A stretch of 64,000 nt of DNA from Berberis thunbergii (Eukaryota > Streptophyta > Magnoliopsida > Ranunculales > Berberidaceae): the NCBI GenBank assembly GCA_003290165.1, contig QNQO01007592.1, positions 186,001 to 250,000 of the forward strand, written 5' to 3'. The position numbers were made by a program, and so were the translations under genes. Positions 22,524 through 33,028 of this stretch are shown one piece after another. The notes beneath the pieces were generated by a model, which saw nothing but the letters and a program-made list of their open reading frames with translations, had not been told where the DNA came from and ran no database searches. How positions within the stretch are numbered: the first letter of the stretch is position 1; each line of letters opens with the position of its first letter.

Positions 22524-24025
22524 GAGATGCTGAATGTATCGATACTATATATCATTGGAGCATTTATTCCAGCAACCATGATTGCAGTGCTCTACTACTT
22601 TGATCACAGTGTTGCTTCTCAACTTGCCCAACAAAGTGAGTTCAATCTTAAGAAGCCAGCTTCTTATCATTATGACCTTCTTCTTTTGGGTTTCTTGGTA
22701 AGTGATCTAGCCCCAAAATTTTTTTCTTTTATAAATAATTGATTCACACTGTGGACCTTAAAGCTTAGTTAAATTTATATTCCTTTGTGTATGCTTATAT
22801 GAGATTGTTTTATGTTTATTGTGCTTGATGAGCAGGTTATATTATGTGGTCTGCTTGGTATCCCTCCTTCCAATGGTGTTATCCCATAGTCTCCTATGCA
22901 TACTAAAAGCTTGGCGACTCTGAAACATCAGGTACTATAGCTTTCAGACACCAACATTGACATTGCAATCAACCATTTCTCCAACTGTATCTGTTAATAG
23001 ATTCTCCTTGTTCATTTTATAGCTCGTGTTTTATTTGTTGGGAGTCAAGCATGTCTCATATTTTATTTGAGGCAGTCGAGAATACCATCATTTCTGTGAG
23101 CTGCCTCTGAAGTAGAATCTTCTTGTTCCTTATGTCTGTATCATTAATTTTTGCATAGCAGTATGCAATTTTGCATGGTCTCATAAATGAGAAACATAAC
23201 AATTTTTTGTGCTTCTTCTAAGAGGCGATGCTGTACAATCCTTATATATGACCATTTCATACCCTTTTAGGTAAGGACTATTGCCTAGAAACAATATTTT
23301 GCAGGACATATAGTGGGGAAACATCCATAAGTCATTGCTTATTTAGTCCAGTGATACTGCTATAGTGCTTTATCATGCTGCTGCAATTGGTCTTCCTGCT
23401 CTTTTATTTAATTATATAATCCTGAAACTTCAGTTAGACATGCACTGTTATTTCTTTTCTGTTAAAAAGTTTAATTGGATCTCATGGCAGATTTTGCGTA
23501 GTAAGCTTGTATCAACTGCTCGCAAAAGTATCCAGCAAAATTCAAGTTTGGGTCAGTTGTATGGGAACATGCAGGAAGCATACAAGCAAATGCAGACTCC
23601 ATTAGTCTGTCAAACTCCACCTGCTCTGGTAAATTACAAGAAACCCAATGCATTAAATGCTTACAAGAGTAATTATTTATATTTTGTTAACTTTCTTCCT
23701 AGCAGGGACTGAAAGATCTGAAAGAATCCACAATTTAGTTGGCTTCAAGTAGTGGCAACATAGATGCCCCTGTTGACGCGTCCGTGTTTGATGTGGAGAA
23801 GGATGTTGATGATCTTTTACCTGTCGAAGTCAAAAAACAACGCATCAGTAATTTGCTTCAGTCTATGATGGTAGGTGGTTGTGTTGCTGCTATGCCTCTT
23901 CTGAAAAAGATCCCAACTTCAGTTCTTTGGGGCTACTTTGCCTACATGGCAATTGAAAGTTTGCCAGGGAATCAGTTTTGGGAGAGGATATTGCTTCTTT
24001 TAACTGCTCCAAATCGAAGATACAA
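22524..24025 (+). pseudogene. Captured BOR-type boron transporter exons
   Basis: Exons 22524-22697, 22836-22931, 23491-23628 and 23706-24025 read [20 protein letters not shown] and [32 protein letters not shown] and MHTKSLATLKHQ, NSSLGQLYGNMQEAYKQMQT, and [20 protein letters not shown] with [20 protein letters not shown]. This is the C-terminal half of a BOR1-like borate exporter of the SLC4-like family. Two TAG codons (22887-22889 and 23736-23738) stand where glutamine is expected. GT-AG borders are kept. The N-terminal membrane segments and the final exon are absent. Confidence 0.9.
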
Positions 24026-24791
24026 GTATGTTTTCATCAATGTTTTAAATATTTTGTTTTACATTCTTAGTGGTTTGATAGTTCTCTTCTCATTGCTGTT
24101 AGCGATTTCTAAAATATCAAGTAAGTCCATCCCCACTTTCCCTGTATTCCCTGTCATCCTACTCCTCCAGTTATACCACAACATGCTCTGTGTTACCTGG
24201 TCCAAATGTTTCTTGGATTTTTATAAGCAGCAATTCATTTCCTAGCCCACTTCCACTAGACCTGAAATTTAGTAGACAAGATCTGACATTGAATATGCAT
24301 CCCACAGAACTTTATACCTCTTAGTGAAGTTCTATGGTTCAACACATTTTCCTTTCAAATACTTCAAATCTATGTCAATGTTAACATTAAGGCTTTGTTC
24401 ATGAGGGCAATTGGAATATATTTACTGTATGATTATCAGATAGTAATCATTAGAAGAAGTTACTGCATAGTTGAATCTCCTTTTTAGGCTGAAAAAGATG
24501 TGAACCATAGTACAAGATAATATAGCAGTATCCACAAAGGAGAGGATTTGCTAGGCTTTTTCTTTTTACTGTATGGTTCAAGTATTTGCTCTTTACTGTT
24601 TTCTTTTTTCTTTTTTCTTTTCTTCTAATGTCATCTACCACCAACAGAGAAGATTCTTCTGGTTGCTTTTTTGTTTGATAAATTACAATAACAAGTTGTG
24701 AACTTGTGGTAATTGCATATTCATGTTGTCTGTTGCTTTATTCTATACCACTCTACAATTATTTTCTGAACTAATTGAACTCTTATGTTAG

Positions 24792-24944
24792 GCTAGTTCA
24801 CATATGGAGTTTCAGCAATTGAGGCATCGTGTAGTGTCATTGGACAATCAGTTGAAGGGCTCTTCCAGAGTGTGTGATGATGAAATGTCAGGCCACCAAC
24901 TTGAAGCTCAAACTGCAAAGAAAGATAAGGGTAAGGGTACGTAA
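24792..24944 (+). other. Last putative exon of the CACTA transcript, unrecognised
   Basis: After an acceptor-like TTAG, one frame reads ASSHMEFQQLRHRVVSLDNQ and then HQLEAQTAKKDKGKGT before a stop at 24942-24944. The heptad-like spacing suggests a short coiled coil. It lies about 430 bases from the right end, where the last exon of CACTA genes often sits, so it may be original element sequence rather than captured. I cannot name it. Confidence 0.35.
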
Positions 24945-25149
24945 GGTTGTGCAAGAAGAAGAAGATCAAACTAGATGTTGATGTTATAATTTAGTTCAAC
25001 AGTATTTTCCATGTAACGGTGGACGGTGGGTTTTCCCAAATTGGGGTTGCAGACATGCGGTCTAGTGTAAATCTTGTAAAATTTCGCTGGAACTTGTAAA
25101 ATCTTGTACAATTTCTCTTGAACTTGTTCAAATTGTTTAACTTCTATGG

Positions 25150-25355
25150 TTAAAGAAATTAGTGTTATAATAGCGTTTATGAAATTTCAAATTGATAGCC
25201 AATGAAATTAAAAAAAAATTGCTATGTATACCTACCATAGCAGGATCTACCATAGCGTTTTTAAAACACTATAACAGGCTAACTTTCTATAGCGGTTTAC
25301 AACCGCTATAATAGACCCAGGCAGACATAACGCTTTCCAAAACGCTATTAAAGGG
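25150..25355. repeat. Right subterminal repeats of the CACTA element
   Basis: Several direct and inverted copies of ATAGCGTTT, CTATAGCGG and AACGCTATT lie in the last 200 bases of the element, in the same word family as the left end. These are the expected transposase-binding repeats. Confidence 0.8.
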
Positions 25356-25373
25356 TTTTTTTTTGTAGTGCCA

Positions 25374-25470
25374 ATTGGTGTAGGTTCAGGGCGAGCATTA
25401 GCAGATAATTTCACTGACCTTTGATTTCGTAGACTTTACCTCTACTTATAGTTTCAACAACCGACTCCCA
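25374..25470 (-). pseudogene. Unrecognised gene, upstream part beyond the CACTA insertion
   Basis: When the CACTA element and one copy of its CCA duplication are ignored, the minus-strand frame VKLSANARPEPTPIGGKG continues into GLNRGRS and the 17945-18202 piece. That shows the CACTA element entered an exon. A further proline- and tyrosine-rich frame on the same strand at 25762-25965 (PSQLPCAYTYPSPGAYGYP) may be an earlier exon of the same gene. Confidence 0.45.
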
Positions 25471-25659
25471 TAACTACTCAATTCTGCTTGTAAGTAACCA
25501 ATAGCAGCCTACATTTGAACTTTCTCTACTGATTGCAATCAGAAAAAAAAACCCCAAGTTTTGCCACAATCAATAAATCAAATAATTTTCTATGAAGGTG
25601 AAACACAAAATGAGGATATGCGTACCTCAGCTTCCCACCATAAATTTTTTTTTCCTTAA

Positions 25660-25757
25660 CCCCTCTCACCCTAGATGCCGTTGGCAGGGTTCGAACCCTG
25701 GACCTGTGATTCCACCACAGGCTTACCGCTGAGCTGGTACCCCATTGGCGGCTACCC
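25660..25757 (-). mobile_element. tRNA-derived SINE, minus strand
   Basis: On the minus strand the A-box-like TACCAGCTCAGCGGTAAG is followed 30 bases on by a perfect B box GGTTCGAACCC, then GCCAACGGCATCTAGGGTGAG. The promoter layout is that of a tRNA-derived SINE; the acceptor stem does not pair, so it is not a working tRNA gene. It is a different family from the SINE at 11051. Confidence 0.7.
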
Positions 25758-25761
25758 ACAT

Positions 25762-25965
25762 TTATTGATGTTTGTGAGTAGTATTCTCCTGAGGTTTTAT
25801 GATTACTCTTTGATGCAATTGTCCAGAAGCTTGCAATGTGTTGGGAATAATCGACGGTGGAAATGGGTAGCCGTATGCTCCAGGACTAGGGTAAGTATAG
25901 GCACAAGGAAGTTGTGATGGTGCCCAACAATATGAAGGATTCCAAGTACCTAGAATGAAAAACAA
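25762..25965 (-). CDS. Possible exon of the unrecognised minus-strand gene
   Basis: A 67-residue open frame contains LGTWNPSYCWAPSQLPCAY and TYPSPGAYGYPFPPS, a composition unlike the surrounding AT-rich noncoding DNA. It lies about 300 bases upstream of the piece at 25374-25470 on the same strand, with a SINE between them, so an intron-separated exon is plausible. No family assignment is possible. Confidence 0.3.
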   Translation of the reverse strand: MFFILGTWNPSYCWAPSQLPCAYTYPSPGAYGYPFPPSIIPNTLQASGQLHQRVIIKPQENTTHKHQ

Positions 25966-26919
25966 TCTCCAGCCATGTTGAAGTCTAAACTTTTATATAT
26001 GCAAAGGATTAAAAATTCTCAATATTAGTAGTGTAATTTAGTAAGGCAAAAAAACTTGATATACTAGCAAAATCACCGATTTATATAGGCATATGGAGAG
26101 TACCAATGGCGGACCCAGGATTTCAGTCAAGGAGAGGTGAAATGGTAGGGGATTATTGGTAGTTAACAGGAGTTATCAAGGGCAAAGCTAGAAATTTTGT
26201 ACTCCAAGCCAGGGATTGTGAATTTCACGAAATTTCGTGATGTATTTTTTTTTTTTTTTAGGTTTTGAAAGTTAAATTGTTGAAAAATAAAATTACGTTC
26301 AAAATATTTCGTGTTTTCTTTGCAAATTTCAAAATTTCCGTGTAAAACATAAAAAATTATGAAGCAAATTACATTTTTTCGAACAAAATATTGTCACTTT
26401 TCGTAGAATTTGTTTTTTGACATTTTCATGTAAAACCCAAAAAATTATGAAGCAAATTATATTTAGAGGAATACTTAAGTATTTAGGCTTCATTTTATAT
26501 ATTTATTAAGTAACTTACTTGTCCATATATTTATATATGTTTGACATATACTCAAATTTTTTTTATATACAATGAAATATTTTCTAAAATCAGAAGAGCG
26601 AAATTACTTCAAAAAACGAATTCGCAATCCTTGTTCCAGACTGATAATTTCTACTAACATCTACAATAAACACTAAAATAAAAAATATAATTCTAATTGT
26701 ATTCTTCATGAACTTAATCTAGCACTGAGTATTTATCTGTACAACTATAATAAAACACATTGTATATATCAAACTGAATCGGGTGTAATATTTTAAGCCA
26801 AATAGTGATCAAAACGTTGACAATTTAACAAACACAAAGAAGCCTAATAACTAAAATTGCAAAATAATCAAGATAATATGTAAGTTTACTCTGAAAAAAT
26901 TTGAAATGTAACCGAGAAT
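25966..26919. other. AT-rich intergenic DNA, no gene seen
   Basis: I see no coding signal. The stretch contains repeated words around AAAATTATGAAGCAAATTA (about 26350-26370 and 26440-26460), a sign of old repeats. Confidence 0.5.
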
Positions 26920-27883
26920 TAGGGCTGGGCAGGTCCAGTTAATCGGCCCGATTTGTCAAAACCGAGGATCGGACCAAAAATTTTAAAACTGGATTTCTAT
27001 GGACCAAGCCCGGACCGATGAGACTGGTTAATCGAGGTTCCAGGTAACCGAGAATTCGGGTTGGTCTGGGCTGGTTCTCGGGCTTGTGCAGTGGTGAGGA
27101 AGTGGGGATAAAGATGAGGAGGGAGGACGGGTTCAACTGCTGGAAGACAGCCCCCCTACACACACATCATAGCAGATCTCGCCCTCTCAGACGAAGATAG
27201 ACGAAGCAGATCTCGCCCTCTCCCCCCACCCCCAACACTCCTCTGTTGAATTTGTAACCCTTGAAGCTTGAGGGAGATCTCAGTCTCTTGAATGTGTTGA
27301 ATCTGTAATCCTTGAATCTGTAACCCTTGAATTTGTTGAATCTGTTAAATCTCTTGAATCTGTAACCCTTGAAGCTTGATGTGAGTTGTTTGAAAAAACT
27401 GTTGATTTTTTAATGAAAATGGTGGTGAGAAATGAGAGAAAGTTGTGGTTTGTGATTGATTGACAATTGGTGGGTTGTTTTCCACGCAGTGGTGGCATAA
27501 CTTTTGATAGCTCATAGGTTTTTATAGCTTTTGATAGCTTTTTATTCAAAATTAAATATTGATGGCTTTTGAAAGGTTTTGATGTTGGAGGGAATAGGCT
27601 TTTGATGTTAGAAGGGTGTAGTTTGGGTTAGGTTTTGATGTTGGAGGATAAAATTTGGGTTGGGCTCTGGGAATTGGATATTTAGCTTATTATTTAAATT
27701 TTCGGGCCGGGTCGGGTAACCGACGGTCTTGGAAAGCTGGAACCACGGACTAGACCGCAATTTTCGAGCCGGGCCTAAAAAGCAGACCGAAGGTAAAAAA
27801 TTAGTTAAAGACCGGACTGACCGTTCCGGTCTGGGTCGGTCCCCGGTTTGGTTCGGCTTTTCGATCCTCAATGCCCAGCCCTA
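26920..27883. mobile_element. Non-autonomous hAT-like transposon
   Basis: The ends are perfect 12-base inverted repeats, TAGGGCTGGGCA at 26920-26931 and TGCCCAGCCCTA at 27872-27883. This TAGGG-TGGGC end is shared by a common class of plant hAT elements. Subterminal GC-rich words (ACCGAGGATCGGACC and CGGGCCGGGTCGGGTAACCG) differ from the AT-rich surroundings. There is no transposase frame. I found no matching 8-base flanks, so the insertion may be old or altered. Confidence 0.7.
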
Positions 27884-28125
27884 ATAGTAACATTTAGAGA
27901 GAATAATTTATTTTTCCATAAATGTTAAAAAATGCTTATAATCCTAGAAGATCAAACTTGGGTCAATGGTAATGAATTTTAAAGACCAACCATTACACCA
28001 AAGAGTTGATTTGTCATTTATTGAATAAGGTTTCATAATATAATGTCTATACATTTATATTAAAAATGTCAAAAATGCTAGCTGTATACTATATTTTTAT
28101 TTGAAATTTGGGGGGTAGGTCTGCC

Positions 28126-28293
28126 TGTTGAATTATCAACTCATCTAGAGGGATCTACCGACTCACAACTGCGAACCTCCAACAACCAACCATAGAACTC
28201 ACAGCTGCGAGTCTCCAACCACCAACCATACGAATTGAATCTATGTAACCTATATATAGATCTCATTGTAACCTATACAAATATGAAAGTAAG
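28126..28293 (+). repeat. Left LTR of the copia element, 3' end deleted
   Basis: Shares CTCACAGCTGCGAGTCTCCA and CCTATATATAGATCTCATTG with the right LTR. The TATATATAG word is a candidate TATA box. The last bases before the primer site are missing compared with the right copy. Confidence 0.8.
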
Positions 28294-28878
28294 ATATCAG
28301 AGCCAAAATTAAAAAAGTACCCCCCATCTTGAACCCATTCTTGAATCAACCATCACGCCGCCAGAAACAGCCCACCACCAGCAACACAATCAATTGCAAG
28401 CTCTATTCTCACTTTAGTTCTCTGTACAAAATTCCAGAGATCACTTCAGTTCTTGTATCAACCTCCAAAACCCATCAATCACTGAATTTATCAACAAATA
28501 TGTGAATTTATTCACCTCCAGTTGCTCTTACCATCCATCCCTCACACCTCGCCATCAACAGACACACAAATCCACATCACCGTCAAGTAGCCAGTGCAAC
28601 CGCCCCCTAAACCCCTTCACATTCTCATCCAACGCAACAACCGCCGTCAACCTTCTCTCCTTTACTTCACAACCAGACACACAACAGAGATGTAGCAACA
28701 CAGTGCAGACACAGATAAGAAGAAGAAAGAAGGAAGGTGGAGAAATTTAAATTTCTTCTCGCTATTTGCACCCAAAACTTTATTTTGTACCACCATTCAC
28801 AACAGACTTCGCCACCTCTATTGAATGGGAGGTAATTTTGGGGAAGAGCCAGGTTCTTGAAAACCATTTTGAAAAAAA

Positions 28879-29720
28879 ATGAGTGGAACCAATACTGATT
28901 CGATTGGCATGACATCAGTTCATGTTGTTGTTCAATCAGAAAGCATTTTTAATGTCGGGATCATCCTTACAAAAACAAACTATGATGTTTGGTCTCAACT
29001 AATAGAAATGCCTATTGCTGAGCGGGAGAAACTCTCCTATATTCGTGGTAAAACACCACGACCCGCTGAGTCAGTAGAATGATACGATAAGTGGAATGCA
29101 GAAAATTAGAAAGTCAAAGGTAATTGCTAATGTCCATGAGGCCATAAATAATGAAGCGTTATTTACGTTTAACCACTGATCAAAAAATTTAGATTGTTCT
29201 ATCAAAAGCTTTCTATGATGGGAGTGAAGAACTCCAAGTATTCTCATTTAATCAGAAGGCATTTACTGCCAAACAAAATGACAAATCACTCTTTGTATAT
29301 TATGGAGAACTGATTGCAATTTTTAGACAATTAAATCATCGCGATAAAGTGGTCATGAAGGATCCAGATGATATTCATGCATACCAGAAGTTTGTTGAGC
29401 GACTTCAGGTGCACATATTTCTTGCCGGATTATATGGTGATTTCAAGCAAGTTTGTGGAGAAACTCTGCACAAAGAATCATTCCCAGATTTAGAAGAATG
29501 TTATTCCTTGATTCGATGTGAGGAGGTACATTATACCACTCAACGAAAAATATGATGACTCTGAAGCTTTCTCCATGGTGGCTCGAAATCGATCTACTCA
29601 GAACCAGCCAGATCGAATGAATTCTAAATGCTCTCATTGCATAAAAAGGGTCATGTCAAATATCGATGTTTTGAGCTTATGGGATATCCAGACTGGTAGG
29701 ATCACAATCATGGTTCTCAA
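28879..29720 (+). pseudogene. Copia gag, frame-broken
   Basis: Starts MSGTNTDSIGMTSVHVVVQS and continues with FNVGIILTKTNYDVWSQLIE and EREKLSYIRGKTPRPAESVE, then in shifted frames AFTAKQNDKSLFVYYGELI, VERLQVHIFLAGLYGDF and ECYSLIRCEEVHYTT. This is the UBN2-type Gag of plant copia elements, which forms the particle. Stop codons replace sense codons near 29080 and 29107, and an A12 run at about 29720 ends the zinc-knuckle part. Confidence 0.85.
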
Positions 29721-29738
29721 AAAAAAAAAAACTCCAAG

Positions 29739-30032
29739 TTGACTTCCCTTGCTACTATTGTTGCAACTAAAACAAATGCAGATCTTGCCTCATCATTAAT
29801 AACAACCTCAGACAATGTTGGTGAGGTTCTCAGTACTTCCACACCTAGAATTAATAGTACATGGATAATTTATTTAGGTGCCACAAATCATATGACGTTT
29901 GATTCTAGACAAGTTTCACCATTAAAACCTTCCTCTTGGCAATCTATCACTACCGCCAACAGTACCTCAACCTCAGTAATTGGAGAAGGATCTGTGTCCC
30001 TCACTAATACTTTAGATTTAGTTCAATATTAG
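29739..30032 (+). pseudogene. Copia protease with lost catalytic residue
   Basis: The frame carries STWIIYLGATNHMTFDSRQV, where plant copia proteases normally have a D-S-G-A active site; the aspartate position reads Y-L-G-A here. The following QSITTANSTSTSVIGEGSV fits the flap region. Loss of the aspartate alone would stop polyprotein cleavage. Confidence 0.75.
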
Positions 30033-30149
30033 TTGTTACTTCTTTAAATTATAACCTATTGTCTGCTTCCCAAATAACCACTACTTTATCTTGTGTTGTA
30101 ATTTTTGGCTTGATTTGTGTGTGTTTAAGGACATTCAAACGAGGCGAAC

Positions 30150-31020
30150 GATTGGTTGTGGTGTTAGATGAGGACAATTGTACTATTTGGAATTGATGTC
30201 AAAAAGTTCAGATAGACTACACCAAGCCTTGACAGTGGATGGTTCTAAGGCGGAGGTAACAGATCCAGATACTTGGCTATGACACCAACATCTAGGACAT
30301 GCTTCTTTTGGCTATTTAAAGAAATTATTTCCTAGCTTATTCTCGAAAGGGGATGTTTCTATATTATGTTTTGATGTTTGTGAACTTGTGAAAAGTCACC
30401 GTGTTTCCTTTCCATCAAATTTAGATAAAAGTTTGGCTCTTTTTATGATTGTTCATTTTGATGTTTGGGGTTCGTCTCCAATTTCTACATTGGGTGGATC
30501 AAATTGGTTCATTACTTTCATTGATGATTGCACTCGGATGACCTCGGTATGCTTGATGAAATCCAAAGGAGAGGTTAACTCATTGTTTCAGAAATTTCAT
30601 ACAATGATTAAGACTCAATATAATGTGCAAGTTCAGGTACTTCATAGTGATAATGGTGGAGAATACAATAAGTCTGAGTTACAACAATATTTGACTACAC
30701 ATGGTATGGTTCATCAAATGTTGTGTCTTGATACGCCACAACCAAATGGGGTAGCAAAAGGAAGAACCGTCACTTACTGGAAGTCTTTCGTGCATTCTTA
30801 TTTGAAGCTCATATGCCTACTTCTTATTGGGGTGTAGCCCCTAGCGCTGCTACCTATCTCATCAATCGTGTTCAGTCTCGAACTTTACAATTTCAGACAC
30901 CATTCCAAGTTTTGCATACTTCCATCAATGCTCCAACTATTTCCAACCTCCCACTTCGGGTCTTTGGATGTGTGGCATTTGTTCGTCTTCCACACATCAA
31001 CGTAGTAAATTAGCTCCTTG
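30150..31020 (+). pseudogene. Copia integrase
   Basis: HQHLGHASFGYLKKLFPSLF is the pre-integrase histidine region, followed by CFDVCELVKSHRVSFP. The core has MIVHFDVWG, VLHSDNGGEYNKSEL and QPNGVAKGR; the usual third catalytic glutamate in the NGVAE word is replaced by lysine. The 30813 frame contains YLINRVQSRTLQFQTPFQVL and RVFGCVAFVRLP. Stops at about 30282 and 31010 break the frame. Confidence 0.83.
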
Positions 31021-31649
31021 AGCATTAAGTTGTGTTTTCGTGGGATATGCTCCAAATAAAAAAAAAGGATATCAATGTTACCATCCACCAACAAAAGGTA
31101 TGCATACTTACTTTAGATGTTGTGTTGCATGAAGATAAAATGAATTTCCACTCTGAGTTTGAACTTCAGGGGGAGTACCGTTAAGAAATTCAAACTCTAG
31201 AGTACCCTGAAATCACTGATTCATTGAACCACATTTTGAGTGAGTTAGACATAAGTGGTTCAACCTTAGACGAAAGTAGAAACGATCAAAGTGTGGGTGA
31301 CTTGGACGAAAGTGGTATACAGTTGGATGGAAGTAATGACACAATTGAAAGTGAATCCGAACCCGTTCAAGAATCTGAATCTCCTTCGCCACATGTCGAC
31401 ACATCCAACCAATCGTTTGTTGAGAATGTTCCTGAGACAATTCCAAATACTTCTGGACGACAAAATCCTCTTCGTAGTGACAAAGGTATTCCTAAACCCA
31501 CATATGAACCCGATCTCACTGGTAAAACTAAGTATCTAATGAGTCACTATGTATCTGACCATCTTTTGTCAGAATCAAATAAGTCATTTGTGAATCAATT
31601 GTCTATTGTATATATTCCTAACGGTGTGTAGGAAGCCTTAGCTGACAAA

Positions 31650-32240
31650 ACATGGGAAACGTTATGAATGAGGAGATGAAATCCCTACAAAAACTGAAAC
31701 TTGGGAACTCGTTGATCACCTACTAGGAAAGAAACCAGTTGAATGTCGATGGATCCACACAGTGAAATACCAAGCAGATGGCACAATCAGACGCTTTAAA
31801 GCAAGACTGGTGGCAAAAGGGTACACTCAAACCTATGTGATCGATTATACAAAAACATTTCCACCTGTAGCTATTTTTTTAATACAGTTCATGTTTTATT
31901 GTCTTTAGCGGCAAACATAGATTGGTCACTACAACAATTTGATGTGAAGAACGCCTTTCTGCATAGCGAATTGACCGAAGAAGTTTATATGAATCTCCCA
32001 TCAGGATGCATTGTGTCAGAAAAACAAAGTCAGAAGGTGTGTAGATTAAAGAAATCTTTATACGGATTAAAACAATCTTCGAGAGCATGGTTCAGAAGGT
32101 TCACAAAGTCCATGATATCCATTGGCTACACTCAAAGCAATTCAGACCACACCTTATTCCTGAATAAGCAACAGGGTAAGATGGCATTCATTGTATTTGT
32201 AGATGACATGGTTGTTACAAAAAATGATGGAGAATAAAGG
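31650..32240 (+). pseudogene. Copia reverse transcriptase
   Basis: Motifs in shifting frames: [38 protein letters not shown], then DVKNAFLHSELTEEVYMNLP, CRLKKSLYGLKQSSRAWF and the catalytic FVDDM (YVDDM in active enzymes), followed by a stop. A T-run near 31870 shifts the frame between the finger and palm parts. Confidence 0.86.
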
Positions 32241-32412
32241 AAAATTCTCTAGAGATATTTATCAAGAAAATTCGAAATGAAGGATTTAGGTCATTTGAAG
32301 CATTTTCTCTGAATTGAGGTTTCATGATCGAATGAAGGAATCTTTCTTTCTCAAAGAAAATATGCCTTAGATTTATTACAAGAGACGGGTATGTCAACTG
32401 GCTGATACACTA

Positions 32413-32810
32413 GTGAAAAAAGGGTTGAAGCTATGGATTAGTTCTGATCAGGTCCCAGTTAATAAAGCAAGATACCAATGCCTCGTTGGAAAATTGATAG
32501 ACTTGGTTCACACCAGACCGGAGAGCAACCTTGTGGCTAAAATTTCTCTTACAAGATTTAGGCTATCCATCTCAACAATCAATTTGATTATATTGTGACA
32601 ATAAAGCTGCATGTGATATTGCTTATAATCCAGTTGAACATGATCGTACAAAGCATGTTGAGGTTGATAGATTCTTCATTAAGGAAAAATTGGATGAAAA
32701 ATTTTTGGAGTTACCGAAAATTCGGTCAGAAGATTAGCTGGTCGACATTCTCACCAAAGCAGTCTCAAATCAAGTTTTCACAAAGTTGAAATATTTATGC
32801 ATCAGCTTGA
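32413..32810 (+). pseudogene. Copia RNase H remnant
   Basis: Recognisable words are QCLVGKLIDLVHTRPE (usually YLVGKLIYLSHTRP), [20 protein letters not shown] in a shifted frame, [17 protein letters not shown] and a final DILTKAVSNQVF. The frame changes at least twice and the 60 or so residues after VHTRPE are deleted. Confidence 0.75.
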
Positions 32811-32817
32811 AGAGAAG

Positions 32818-33028
32818 TGTTGAAATATCAACGCGTCTACGGAATCTACAGACACACAACCCAATTCCCTCGACTCACAACTGTGAACCTCCAATCATAC
32901 AACTCACAGCTACGAGTCTCCAACCACCAACCATGCGAATTGAATATCTGTAACCTATATATAGATCTCATTGTATCCTATTCGATTATGAAAGTAAGAT
33001 AAAAACAAGCTATTTTCTTCAATACCAC
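32818..33028 (+). repeat. Right LTR of the copia element
   Basis: Begins TGTTGAAATATCAACGCG and contains the same CCTATATATAGATCTCATTG block as the left LTR. The exact end is not certain. Confidence 0.75.

Larger units (their letters stand above)
18206..25370 (+). mobile_element. CACTA transposon carrying captured host gene exons (Pack-CACTA)
   Basis: The left end reads CACTACAACACAAATG and the right end, in complement, CACTACAAAAAAAAACCC, matching the CACTACAA ends of En/Spm elements. CCA lies directly outside both ends (18203-18205 and 25371-25373), the 3-base duplication of this superfamily. Subterminal repeats around AATAGCG/CGCTATT fill 18222-18275 and 25150-25355. No transposase domain is seen, so it must be moved in trans. 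The 7.2-kb interior carries exon sets from at least three host genes, all on the plus strand and with most splice signals intact. It interrupts an exon of an unrecognised minus-strand gene. Confidence 0.92.
28126..33028 (+). mobile_element. Ty1/copia retrotransposon, decayed
   Basis: Direct repeats beginning TGTTGAATTATCAAC (28126) and TGTTGAAATATCAAC (32818) flank gag, protease, integrase, reverse transcriptase and RNase H in the copia order. The left LTR runs to about 28293 and meets TATCAGAGCC, part of the initiator-Met primer site. The right LTR extends further (through TTTTCTTCAATACCA near 33028), so the left LTR has lost its last 30 or so bases. The purine-rich TTGAAGAGAAG precedes the right LTR. 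The coding part has many shifts and stops and is dead. Confidence 0.88.

Noticed and set aside
25660..25757. Possible tRNA gene on the minus strand
   Set aside because: A and B boxes are good but the acceptor arms do not pair and the sequence continues as a SINE body.
26100..26240. GGCGGACCCAGGATTTCAG, a word seen at ends of some plant MITEs; a similar word occurs at 50250
   Set aside because: No paired end or flanking duplication was found for either one.
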